Shown here in pieces: positions 17,179-25,952 of a stretch of 64,000 nt of DNA (its first letter is position 1; every line of letters starts with the position of its first letter). Source of the DNA: Rhizobium etli 8C-3. Its GTDB lineage: Bacteria > Pseudomonadota > Alphaproteobacteria > Rhizobiales > Rhizobiaceae. The notes below the pieces were generated by a model, which did no database searches, was not told the origin of the DNA, and saw only the letters and a list, made by a program, of their open reading frames with translations. A program made the translations under genes and the position numbers. The stretch is from NCBI RefSeq assembly GCF_001908375.1, contig NZ_CP017241.1:2359001-2423000 (forward strand), read 5' to 3'.

Positions 17179-18198
17179 TTATTGCACCGCCGCCTCGCGC
17201 CGTCGGATTCTGATTTCGATGCGCCTGCGGGTTTCGACGTTGCCTGCTTGGCCAGCGGTGAGCGTGTCGCCAGGCAGGATAAGCTGCGCGGCCGACAGAG
17301 GCAGGACGGTGATCCCGGACAGCGACTTGTTCGCCCTAAGGATATTGGCGACCGAGATCGCACGGGCGAGCCCAAGCCCGGCATTGTCCGCCGGCTCGAG
17401 GGTCGTAATCGCTTTCCTGGACGACAGAACATCGATGGAATTCTTGTCGAGGTTGGAATTCAGCCGCGAGAGCGGCTGCTCATCTGTGTGGCCAATCACT
17501 TCGACGATGTCGGCACCGTAGCTCTCGAGGTTTTTCGCAATCTGGTCGGAAATCGATCCATTCAGCTGGTCTGTGAATGAGGTGGACAGCTCGGCGCTGC
17601 CGGAGCGGAAGAAATAGCCATTGGCTTCGGCCAGGCTAATGATCGGCGGCCACTCGTGCGGTTTTCCAGACGCGGTGAGCTTCGCAAGCTCCGCCTCTTG
17701 GGATTCCAACTCCTTGAGGGCGACTGTCAACCGGGACGCCAGATCGCGCTGCTGTTCGTTGAGTAGGTCGTTGTCCTTTTGTAAATCCGCCGCCCGCTGC
17801 TCTGCGGCTATGAGAGCCTCAACACGCTTGAGGATATCGGCGGCATCCTTCTGACCGAGGACCTCCTTGATGCGTTGATAAGTGTCCTTCTGCAGGACGA
17901 GTTCGCGCCAGTCTTCGTCGTACGCAGCTTGCTCCACCTCCGGCAATTTGCTGGCGAGGGCCGCGACTTCGGCCTTGAGTTCCTCAATCTGCTGATCCTG
18001 CTGATTGCTTGTTTCGGTGACAACTGACAGTTGCTTGATCGCGTCCTCGGCCCGCTGGCGTTCCTTCACGATGATCGCCGCGGTCACCAACAGTAGGCAG
18101 AAAACGACTAGAAGCAGGGATTCCGCCATCGTAAAACCGAGGATGAGCCCGCGATTGTAGCCCTTGGTCTCAATCTGGCCGGCGTTCTCCGGCGTCAT
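17179..18198 (-). CDS. MotB/ZorB-like protein with OmpA peptidoglycan-binding domain
   Basis: The product has 339 residues. One membrane helix lies at about 18-43 (LILGFTMAESLLLVVFCLLL). It carries a glutamate near residue 26, where MotB and ZorB proteins have the ion-coupling aspartate. A coiled coil spans about 50-175. The OmpA-like domain at about 185-335 has ANGYFFRSGSAEL, VEVIGHTDEQ and the closing NVETRRRIEIRIRR. The ATG at 18198 overlaps the stop of the MotA-like gene (ATGA). Together the pair has the make-up of an ion-driven stator anchored to the cell wall. Confidence 0.75.
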   Translation of the reverse strand: MTPENAGQIETKGYNRGLILGFTMAESLLLVVFCLLLVTAAIIVKERQRAEDAIKQLSVVTETSNQQDQQIEELKAEVAALASKLPEVEQAAYDEDWRELVLQKDTYQRIKEVLGQKDAADILKRVEALIAAEQRAADLQKDNDLLNEQQRDLASRLTVALKELESQEAELAKLTASGKPHEWPPIISLAEANGYFFRSGSAELSTSFTDQLNGSISDQIAKNLESYGADIVEVIGHTDEQPLSRLNSNLDKNSIDVLSSRKAITTLEPADNAGLGLARAISVANILRANKSLSGITVLPLSAAQLILPGDTLTAGQAGNVETRRRIEIRIRRREAAVQ

Positions 18199-19544
18199 CG
18201 CTGCCACCACGACTTGCGAGGCTTGTCATCCTCGGCCTCGGAAACCTGAGCGATGCCAGCATTGTCCACGACGGTGTCGTTGGCAGCCGAAGGCAACTCT
18301 CCGGAAGGGACATGAACCGACAATTGAGACAAGGTGCGTTCGATCCGCTCGCCACGGAGGCGGCTCTGTTCTTCGGCTGCCCTCGCCTCGCTATGACGTC
18401 CCGTCGATGCCTCTACGAATTCCGAAAGCTTTGCGGTGCTTGCCGCATGGGCATCGTTGGCGGCCTTGGATGCCGAAACGACTTCCTCTACAACGGATGT
18501 CAACTTGGCGACGTTCTCGGCCGACTTCGTCTGCGCAGCGGTGGCGGTGGTCACTTCGGCGGCAAGCTTTGTCAAATTTGATGCGGTCTCATTGAACGGG
18601 GCAATGCCCGCCAGAATCTTCTTGGCTGTCTCACGAGTGTCTGCCGCATTGTCGCTGATAGCCTTAGCGTGGGCATCCGCTACGGACTTCAAGGACTCCA
18701 CGGCGGGCGACACGTCAATCCTCAAGACTTCATCCGGAGAACGGGCCGCGGCGTACTTCTGGATGACATTGTCGACTGCCTCAGAAAGCTGCTTCGACTT
18801 GTTGGTCATCATGGTCGCCAAGTCCTCCATTTGGCCGGACAGCCGAATAACGTTCCTGGCGTTCGTTTCCGAAAGATGGGCCACATTCTTGTGGCTCTCC
18901 GCTAAGGTGGTCAGCAGTTGCTTTGAGGTTGTCTGAATGGATTCCACCGCCTTCGCGGACATTGCCTCGATAGCTGCCCGCACCGCTTCGCCGTTCCTTT
19001 CAGCCTGGCGAGCGATTTCCTCGAAACCTTCGGATAGCATCTGGTTGCTGGTCCGGCGGTAGGACGAGAATTCCATTGCCGAGTTGTCGAGCTCGGCCCT
19101 CACCCGCCTGGTCATCTCGGCGAGCTCGTGCCTGACCGCCTTTTCGATATCGGCAGGATCGCGGCGCATCTGATTGAAGAAGATACGAAGCGCGATCCCA
19201 GTCACCGTGGAGATGATCGCGATACCGAAGTTGCGAACGACGTCCTCGATTGAGGCTTCGCCCGTGAACTTATACAGCGAGACGCCCAGGCTCGTCAGCG
19301 TGTAGATGAAGCCCATGTAATAGAGGTTGTCGCCGGCCTGCTCGCTGTGGACACGCAGGCCAGCAAGCATGTTCACTGTCATGTACAGGAACATCATCGC
19401 GACCGGGATTGCGGTGATGAGCGCAATGTCGAAACCCCAGACTTTACCCAACCAGATGACGGCGGAACCGATCATGGTCAAGAGGACGAAGAGTACGATC
19501 GGTCCTTGGTTGCGGACCAGGCTTCTCATCGATGAGGTACTCAT
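18195..19544 (-). CDS. MotA/TolQ/ZorA-like membrane protein with long coiled-coil tail
   Basis: The product has 449 residues. Four membrane helices lie at about 14-33, 39-62, 74-91 and 104-124. The third and fourth carry small and hydroxyl residues at the expected places (GFIYTLTSLGVSL and GIAIISTVTGIAL), as in MotA/TolQ/ExbB proton-channel subunits. The remaining 320 residues form a long helical tail with heptad-like spacing, a feature of ZorA. The gene starts at a TAATG junction with the VWA-like gene and ends at an ATGA junction with the OmpA-like gene. The family call is by topology and motifs; no close homologue is claimed. Confidence 0.65.
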   Translation of the reverse strand: MSTSSMRSLVRNQGPIVLFVLLTMIGSAVIWLGKVWGFDIALITAIPVAMMFLYMTVNMLAGLRVHSEQAGDNLYYMGFIYTLTSLGVSLYKFTGEASIEDVVRNFGIAIISTVTGIALRIFFNQMRRDPADIEKAVRHELAEMTRRVRAELDNSAMEFSSYRRTSNQMLSEGFEEIARQAERNGEAVRAAIEAMSAKAVESIQTTSKQLLTTLAESHKNVAHLSETNARNVIRLSGQMEDLATMMTNKSKQLSEAVDNVIQKYAAARSPDEVLRIDVSPAVESLKSVADAHAKAISDNAADTRETAKKILAGIAPFNETASNLTKLAAEVTTATAAQTKSAENVAKLTSVVEEVVSASKAANDAHAASTAKLSEFVEASTGRHSEARAAEEQSRLRGERIERTLSQLSVHVPSGELPSAANDTVVDNAGIAQVSEAEDDKPRKSWWQR

Positions 19545-20365
19545 TACATTGTTCCTGTCAAACGCTCGATCCCCGAGAAGTTGCCGTGGTTGGAGCCGAT
19601 CCACGTCGCCCAGAATTCCGGCAGATTCCTCAAGGCAGCGGAGCTTTCCCTCTGGAAGAACAGCAGCTTGACATCCACACCATCCAACGGGGTTCTGAAT
19701 TTGTTTCGGGCAACGCTGCGTTCAAATGCCTTGATGTCCGCGCCGGATTTGTACATCGAAAAAGCTGGCGTGAACTCAATCATGTCGGAGGCGATAATCA
19801 GCCGCTTTGGCTTTCCATCGAGCTTCGCATCGGTGAAGCTTTCGATCACGATACGCTGGATGCCAGCCATGATGGGCGACTGCTTCGATGAGGTGCCATC
19901 GCCCATCTGGTCCTCGATCCTTTTAAGAGGTTGGTTGAAAGCCTTGTCCCAACGCTGCTGAATTTTCTTAGGATTTGATGTCCACGGGTCTGCGCTCTCG
20001 CCGTCACCTGGATTACATCCATGAAACGTGCGCTCGGGTTTGCCCTCGACGTCGGTGAGGAGGTAGACCTCGATCAGGCCATGCTGCTCGACGTCGGACA
20101 CGATACGCTGAAACTCTCGTTTGAGGTCGAGCTTGGTTATCTCGGAGATCGGGTCGGTGACATCGAGCAATACTGCCGTCGCCGACGTGGCACCGCTTTC
20201 CGGGCAAAGGTCTGCATCGAGCGTCGGTGCGGCCTTCGCCTTGTACCAGAGCATCGAGTAGCCGCCGACCGCGCCGGCAATGGCGATGGCGAGGGCGATG
20301 ATGCCGATGATGGGGCCGACGGAGCTGCCTCCCCGGCGGCTTCTGCGCTTACGCCGGGCTGCCAT
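19544..20365 (-). CDS. Membrane-anchored VWA-like protein
   Basis: ATG at 20365 has CGGAGA upstream and gives 273 residues. A basic N-terminus and one helix at about 16-40 anchor it with the main part outside the cytoplasm. The soluble part resembles a von Willebrand A fold: TAVLLDVTDPI near residue 66 stands at the DxSxS metal site, there degenerate as DVTDP. Later come a threonine-serine loop and RLIIASDMIEF, the usual third strand. I infer a protein-binding module in the periplasm. It overlaps the upstream gene by 17 bases. Confidence 0.62.
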   Translation of the reverse strand: MAARRKRRSRRGGSSVGPIIGIIALAIAIAGAVGGYSMLWYKAKAAPTLDADLCPESGATSATAVLLDVTDPISEITKLDLKREFQRIVSDVEQHGLIEVYLLTDVEGKPERTFHGCNPGDGESADPWTSNPKKIQQRWDKAFNQPLKRIEDQMGDGTSSKQSPIMAGIQRIVIESFTDAKLDGKPKRLIIASDMIEFTPAFSMYKSGADIKAFERSVARNKFRTPLDGVDVKLLFFQRESSAALRNLPEFWATWIGSNHGNFSGIERLTGTM

Positions 20366-21797
20366 TGATCGTCTCCGGATAGATGTGGTCGAGTTCGTGA
20401 TAAGCGGTGACTGCGTCTTCAAATGCTTTGCTGATGCGCTTCATCTGGGCGGACAAGTCGGCTTGGGCGGTCTGGATGCGTTCACTAAGGTCTTTGTCGC
20501 TCCAATCATCGGACGTGTCGATGATGACCTTGCGGCGCTCCATCTTGTACTGCGCCTTGAAATGCTTGGGTTCCTCTTCCGTGCGTGCTGCCCGGTTCTC
20601 CTCACGATAGATCGCCAGAAGCTTCCGCCCTACGCTCTCCAGCTGTGTCTGGTGTTCGCCGAACAGCTTCGTCATGCGTGTCCGCGCGTCGATGATGGCC
20701 GCGCATTCCTTGCGTCGCTTCGACAGCCCCTGGATGATCCCGTCGATCTTTTCGTTGTGGTCGTCGCGGATGTCCTTGAGCCCCTCGACGCGATGCTCCC
20801 TTTCGGCCGCGTAATCATCGCGGGCGTTGACGTAACGCTGATAAGTCCCAGCATAGCCCGGATATGGATCGGTCATGAACAAGCCGTCGAGGAGCGCGGC
20901 GATCGAGAACAACAAGCCACCCGCGAACAGCACGAAAGAATCGATATCCGCGAGGCCAAGCGGGTCAGACACCAACCGCTGTCGAACGAGCGGGCCGATG
21001 TTGTCAACGGCGGTCGCGGAGATTTCACGGTAATGCGCCATCGCAAGGTTCAGTGCGATCGCAAGAGCGATCCACAGAAGCAAGCTGATAAAGCCTATGA
21101 TCTTCAGTGTGAACGAACGCCGGTTGAGCTGGCGAATCCCGAAAAGCGCCAATAGGAACGTGCCGATGACGTTTACGAACGCGAAGCCAAAAGCATATCC
21201 GATACCGCCAACAAGACCACTGTCGTTACCCTTGGCGAGATAGATGCCGTTCACCGCCGTCTCGACGATCAGAAGCAGGGCAACGAATAGAACCTTGAGC
21301 CAGGTCTCAAGCGATCCCCGGACCCGAGCAATCCGCTTTTCCAACCCGTTCCGCTTCCTGAAGTCCTCAAGCTCCTCGTCGGTAGCCTTGAGGTCCTTCC
21401 GGCGAATGAACAGTTCGTCTCGGCCTTTGGTGACGTCAGCTTGAAAATCCTCGACACTCGAGTGGTTAGTCATCTCGATCTGGCTGAAGTGGCCGTCAAA
21501 ATCGAGGTTCCGCAGCCTGGTGGCATACGTGTTGAGCTGGTCTTCGAGAATCTGGAAAGCGGCGTCGCGCTGGCTTTCGACGCGGTCCACGATTGCGCGC
21601 TCGACCTCATCAAGCTCACGGGCATTGCGCGCCGGGATGTTGGCCTTGCCGTTCTCGGCGGCCTTCCGCTCGATCTCCATCGATTTGCCAAGCTTTTCCG
21701 GGTCCAGCGGTGGAAACGGGTCCGTCGTAATGCGGAAGTCGTGACTAGACTCCCGGAGGCTGTCGTACAATCTGGTGAGTGACTCAAACTTGGCCAT
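20349..21797 (-). CDS. Coiled-coil membrane protein of the envelope operon
   Basis: The product has about 482 residues. Residues 1-165 are mostly charged helix. Hydrophobic segments follow at about 167-190 (VLFVALLLIVETAVNGIYL), 200-222, 232-256 and 284-303. A second charged helical region (DDYAAEREHRVEGLKDIRDD) runs to about 440. The cytoplasmic face would thus carry two long coiled coils. I recognise no family. The gene starts 36 bases after the nuclease gene and overlaps the VWA-like gene, so it belongs to the same transcript. ATG at 21812 is an alternative start. Confidence 0.62.
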   Translation of the reverse strand: MAKFESLTRLYDSLRESSHDFRITTDPFPPLDPEKLGKSMEIERKAAENGKANIPARNARELDEVERAIVDRVESQRDAAFQILEDQLNTYATRLRNLDFDGHFSQIEMTNHSSVEDFQADVTKGRDELFIRRKDLKATDEELEDFRKRNGLEKRIARVRGSLETWLKVLFVALLLIVETAVNGIYLAKGNDSGLVGGIGYAFGFAFVNVIGTFLLALFGIRQLNRRSFTLKIIGFISLLLWIALAIALNLAMAHYREISATAVDNIGPLVRQRLVSDPLGLADIDSFVLFAGGLLFSIAALLDGLFMTDPYPGYAGTYQRYVNARDDYAAEREHRVEGLKDIRDDHNEKIDGIIQGLSKRRKECAAIIDARTRMTKLFGEHQTQLESVGRKLLAIYREENRAARTEEEPKHFKAQYKMERRKVIIDTSDDWSDKDLSERIQTAQADLSAQMKRISKAFEDAVTAYHELDHIYPETINGSPA

Positions 21798-21833
21798 CGT
21801 CAAAACCTGCATGCATGCTTATAGGTGATGTCA

Positions 21834-22499
21834 TCATTTGCCCCACTGGGGCGGCCGCCATCCGGCTGCGATGGCCTCGCCTTCGGTGCAGAACCATCGC
21901 TCGCCCTTGCGGGTGTCGATCTTTGTCTTCGCGTAGTCCTTCGACCACGGCGCGTGGTAGATTTTCTCTTGTTTGCTGTTGATGTTCCCCTTTATGGGGC
22001 AACTGCCCGCAGGCGCGACCGAGAGTGCATTATCCCATTTGTGGGATCGGAAATCCCACGGCGTCTGCGTGTCAGCCTGCCAGACGCCGACGTGGCCAGC
22101 ATGGGCAATCTCTTCCTCTTTGACATAGTCGACGGAATACTTCCGAAAGGCCCACGCCAAACCGGAGGCAATCATTTCACCATTGATATCGACGCCGTCG
22201 GCGAGACAGCTCGCAACCCATCGGCCGTACATGTCTTTCTCGTGATGCGTGCACGTGACATTGTGGCCGAGGACAAGACTTTCCATCTTACGGACCGCCG
22301 CCTGGCCGCAAGACCATTCGCCACCGTCCGCCGACCTGCAAACCTGCCCCGCTTCGGGTGCGTCTATGCCATGAAGACGGTAACGAACGCCGTCCAGGTC
22401 GATCGTATCACCGTCAATTACGCGCACATTTGAAGCCGCAGAAACGCCCTCCACTGTCAGAAACAGCAGGAATGCGATCGCCAAAATTCTGGAAAACAA
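21834..22499 (-). CDS. Exported staphylococcal-nuclease-like (SNase) enzyme
   Basis: The preferred start is TTG at 22499 with AGAGGGA upstream, because it begins directly at a signal peptide (LFSRILAIAFLLFL to VSA). The reading frame is open up to 22613. The SNase domain has VRVIDGDTI, YRLHGIDAPEAGQ and MYGRWVASC, so the catalytic Arg, Asp, Glu and Arg are all present. The C-terminal 60 residues (CPIKGNINSKQEKIYHAPW to WFCTEGEAIAAGWR) form a KGNI-type module often fused to such nucleases. It should cut DNA or RNA in the periplasm. It is the first gene of a six-gene operon. Confidence 0.78.
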   Translation of the reverse strand: MFSRILAIAFLLFLTVEGVSAASNVRVIDGDTIDLDGVRYRLHGIDAPEAGQVCRSADGGEWSCGQAAVRKMESLVLGHNVTCTHHEKDMYGRWVASCLADGVDINGEMIASGLAWAFRKYSVDYVKEEEIAHAGHVGVWQADTQTPWDFRSHKWDNALSVAPAGSCPIKGNINSKQEKIYHAPWSKDYAKTKIDTRKGERWFCTEGEAIAAGWRPPQWGK

Positions 22500-22959
22500 A
22501 ACAGGTCCCTCTTCGCGGAATAGGTTTATTTTAGAGGGTACGATTTTGCAACCTGAAGTCCGCCAAAAATGAAGAAATGGTAAATGCGCCGAGACGCGAG
22601 ATATGCCGAACATCTCGCAAAAATGCTGATGGGAGGGAGATGGACTTGTCCAAAGGCGAGATTTCGCAGATCAGCCCAGTTCGGTGCCGCTGTCCGCTGG
22701 CTGCTTGCCTAACGGAACGGCGTCCGGATAAGGCCCTTCGTAGGGCGAAGGGCCTCGGAGTTGCGGCAGAGAGGGTCGGCGAAATACTTGCCGAAGCCAG
22801 CCAAAAGGTCCCCTTGAGGTAGACCTTCCTTTTCGGTGCCTACATTGGCACGCGCGGCTGCCTTTACAGAGGGACAACCCTCGCAGGTGTGCACTGACGA
22901 CTTGATCTAAAAACCGGCTGGAACTACGGTCGGCCCGCCAAACTAAAGGGAAATTTTCG
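22500..22959. promoter_or_regulatory. Divergent intergenic region with a strong hairpin
   Basis: This region separates the leftward envelope operon from the rightward helicase gene and should carry promoters for both. AGGCCCTTCG (22731-22740) pairs perfectly with CGAAGGGCCT (22746-22755) around a five-base loop. No T-run follows on either strand, so it is not a standard terminator; an operator or structured leader is possible. No gene is convincing here. Confidence 0.4.
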
Positions 22960-24999
22960 ATGCCGGTAACCTTCATCCCCACCATCGGGCGGCGCGAGAA
23001 CGATGCCGTCGCGAACAACTTGGTTCGTGCAGTCCGTGCGGGAGAAGTATTTGGCCAAGCCGAGAAGATCGTTCTCTACGCGGGATGGCCACAGGTCAAA
23101 GATTACGACGGCCGCACTCATAGCTCCGATCTGACCGTGGTGGGAGAAGCGCATGGTATCAAGCTAGTCAAAATTTCGTTATCCTCCGATAAGGCGGACG
23201 TCAAACGGGATGCAATCAGCATTCTCCAAGCGGCAGCCACGACCGAATCCCTCATGGGCAAAAGCCTACAGCTGAAGAAGAAGCGCAGGCTGATTTTTGA
23301 TGTCGTTCCGATCATCTACGCTCCGAACATTGATCCGAAACAATATGACAATGAAGAAGTTGAGTTCGCCGGCAGCGAAGGCGAACTCTTTCGCCTGCTC
23401 AAGGAAGAGAGCGGTGTACTCGATGGCACCCAGATTGCCGAGGTTCAAGCTATTATTGAAGGCGCAAAGGCGCTTGGGCAGATAGTGGATGCCGAGGAAG
23501 ACGAGGAAGTGCATCCCATCGCCAGAGCATATCGCGACCTCGAAGCGGTGATTTACAATTTCGATGCAACACAGAGATCGGTTGCATTGACCGCTATTCA
23601 AGGACCCCAGCGCATTCGGGGTTTGGCCGGCACGGGTAAAACTGTCATCCTTGCGATGAAGGCAGCGCTTGCGCACATTGAAAATCCAAACGCCAAGATT
23701 CTAATTACATACTACACTCGGAGCCTCCGAGACATCATTGAACGGCTGATCACCCGGTTTCATCGGCATTTTGCCGAGGTCGATCCGAATTGGGATAATG
23801 TCCATGTTCGGCATGGCTGGGGACGGCAAAATCTGCCTGGCGTCTATCGCGATACATGTATCCGCGAAGGTGTGTCGCCGAAGTCGTACAATGAGGTTAG
23901 CAATGTCAGTGATCCGTTTGGAACTGTGTGCCGTGACTTGGTCGATAGAGGCGTCGTCGCGCCTTACTACGATGTTATTTTGGTAGATGAAGGTCAGGAC
24001 TTTCCTGACGGCTTTTATCAAATGTGCTTCTATCTGGCAAAAGGCGAGCGTGACCGGAAGCAGATTATATGGGCATATGATGAGCTGCAAAACGTCTTCG
24101 ACGTGAAGGTTCGCGAGCCCGAACAGTTGTTCGGGAAAGATACGGACGGGCAACCGCGCATCTCCCTGACGCGCAGCCTGCCAGGGGGAACGGAGACCAA
24201 TGACTTCGTTCTTCAGCGCTTTTATCGAAATCAACGTGACGTGTTGATCCTCGCGCATGCGGTAGGTTTCGGCATCTACGGTGAAATTGTCCAGATGCTT
24301 GAAAATGCCAAGCATTGGGAGGACGTGGGCTATGACGTAGTGTCAGGAACGTTCACTTCTGGAAGCGAAAACGTTGTAGAGCGTCCGCTCGTGAACAGTC
24401 CCAGTGTCCTGGAAACGCCTGCTGACGTCCCGCTTATTCGAGGGCAGGCAGCCAATTCCTTTGACGAAGAAGTTGAAGCCGCCGTGGCAGAAGTGCGCTC
24501 GTTCATTGAGAAGGGCATTCATCCACATCAAATCCTGGTGGTGAGCTTGGATGATCGCACGGCCAGGAGCTACTTCACGAAGATTGCCGACCGACTTCTA
24601 GCCTTCGGAATACCTTGCAACAACATCATCATTGATAAATACAGCGAACCGCCGTTCCGGATCGACGGCAGAGTAACATTAAGCACGGTCTACCGTGCCA
24701 AGGGAAATGAGGCCGCGGTTGTGATCGTCGTTGGTGCCGACGCGGCATCGTTGAAGGCGAGAACCGGTCGCAATAAGCTGTTTGTTGCCTTTACCCGTAC
24801 AAAGGGATGGTTGCGTGTTTTCGGTATGGCCACCAAAACCTTCTCGCAGTTGGCGGTCGAGATAAACGCGGCCGTGGCCAATAGCCCGCGACTTCGCTTC
24901 ACAATGCCAAACATGAGCCAGCTGAATACGATCCAGCGTGGTTTGGAAGAGAAGCATGCCCGTCTGGTTGAGGCCAAACGTCGAATGGAGCGTTTGAAG
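22960..24999 (+). pseudogene. SF1 (UvrD-like) helicase, 3' end cut off by IS66
   Basis: The protein carries a P-loop, RGLAGTGKTVIL, at about residues 220-231, Walker B ILVDEGQDF at about 340-348, and late helicase motifs VTLSTVYRAKGNEA and KLFVAFTRTKG. The first 200 residues may include a degenerate nuclease-like region (SDLTVVGEAHGIKLVKIS). After AAG at 24999 the IS66 left end begins. The present frame runs 12 more codons and stops at 25038. The lost 17 codons (NELNLSDEDMASLIEDE) lie at 28159-28212, so the intact protein had 697 residues. As only the tail is replaced, the product may still fold. Confidence 0.8.
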
Positions 25000-25080
25000 G
25001 TGAGCGCGACGAACAGCCCACCTTTTCTTTGTTGGTAGAGCCCGCGAGATAAGCTCCTTCATCGATAGGAGCGGAATGGA

Positions 25081-25551
25081 ATGGTTGGAGATCGCGCTGA
25101 TGCCATGCTTGAAGTCATGGATGAAGGCATGCATGAAGCCAGGCATGAGGGAAAGTATCGTCGGATCGAGGTGATCACCGGTCGGCGGCAGCGGCGGAAT
25201 TGGACTGACGAGGAGAAGGCGCAGATCCTGGCGGAAAGCGCGGAACCTGACGTGAACATCTCGGCCGTTGCCCGGCGCTGGGGCGTCAATCGCGGCTTGC
25301 TGAACGTCTGGCGTCGGGACGCTGGGCTGACCTCTCAACGAACCGCGAAGGCCTGCGCGCAGCAGGCGATGTTCGTGCCGGTGACGGTGGTTGGCGATCG
25401 AACGTCACGCCAGGAATCGCCGTCGGATGTCGCCCACGTCGCCGCCGGTCGGATTGAGATCGAGATTGCCGGGGCGCGGCTGAGCGTTATCGGCGCAGTG
25501 GCGCCCGAGTTGGCGCAGGCGGTAGTAGCGGCGTTGCGAGGGCGCCGGTGA
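25081..25551 (+). CDS. tnpA: IS66 TnpA-type accessory protein
   Basis: The product has 156 residues. An N-terminal helix-turn-helix is clear: RRNWTDEEKAQILAESA, then SAVARRWGVNRGLLNVWRRD. The rest has the valine-rich strands (FVPVTVVGD, RIEIEIAGARLSV) usual for IS66 TnpA. AGGAG stands about ten bases before the ATG. It overlaps tnpB by four bases, as in most IS66 elements. Confidence 0.9.
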   Translation: MVGDRADAMLEVMDEGMHEARHEGKYRRIEVITGRRQRRNWTDEEKAQILAESAEPDVNISAVARRWGVNRGLLNVWRRDAGLTSQRTAKACAQQAMFVPVTVVGDRTSRQESPSDVAHVAAGRIEIEIAGARLSVIGAVAPELAQAVVAALRGRR

Positions 25552-25904
25552 TCGGAGTTTCGCCAAATGGCGTGAAGATCATGGTGGCGACGCAGCCTGT
25601 CGACTTCCGGCGCGGCATGAATGGCTTGGTGGCCTTGGTGGCGTCAGCGCTTGCGGCCGATCCTTACTGCGGCGACGTGTTCGTGTTCCGCGCCAAGCGT
25701 TGCGATCGACTTCGCTGCATTTATTGGGACGGATCAGGCATGATCCTGGCGACGAAATGGTTGGAAGGCGGGAAGTTCGTTTGGCCACCGGTCCGCGATG
25801 GCGCGATGCAGATGAGTAGCCAAGAGTTCTCGCTATTGCTGGCCGGAATTGACTGGACGCGGGTCAAGCGAAACCCGGTAAAAAGGCCGACGAAAGCAGG
25901 CTGA
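25548..25904 (+). CDS. tnpB: IS66 TnpB-type accessory protein
   Basis: The 118-residue product contains the family core: VKIMVATQPVDFRRGMNGL, then DVFVFRAKRCDRLRCIYWDG and MILATKWLEGGKF. GTG at 25548 overlaps the tnpA stop. TnpB is needed for transposition in this family, though its exact role is unclear. Confidence 0.92.
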   Translation: MIGVSPNGVKIMVATQPVDFRRGMNGLVALVASALAADPYCGDVFVFRAKRCDRLRCIYWDGSGMILATKWLEGGKFVWPPVRDGAMQMSSQEFSLLLAGIDWTRVKRNPVKRPTKAG

Positions 25905-25952
25905 TCCTATTGGTTTTGCTTGAAGATTCAGGCTCATATGGTAGGGTCTGCC

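Noticed and set aside
16400..22499. Flagellar motor, Tol-Pal or ExbBD energy-coupling operon
   Set aside because: The MotA-like and OmpA-like proteins suggest it, but the VWA-like, SNase and SH3 partners and the long coiled-coil tail do not fit those systems, and no flagellar, tolA or tonB gene is near.
22577..22822. 81-codon plus-strand frame before the helicase gene
   Set aside because: It is arginine-rich, includes the hairpin at 22731-22755 and has no ribosome site.
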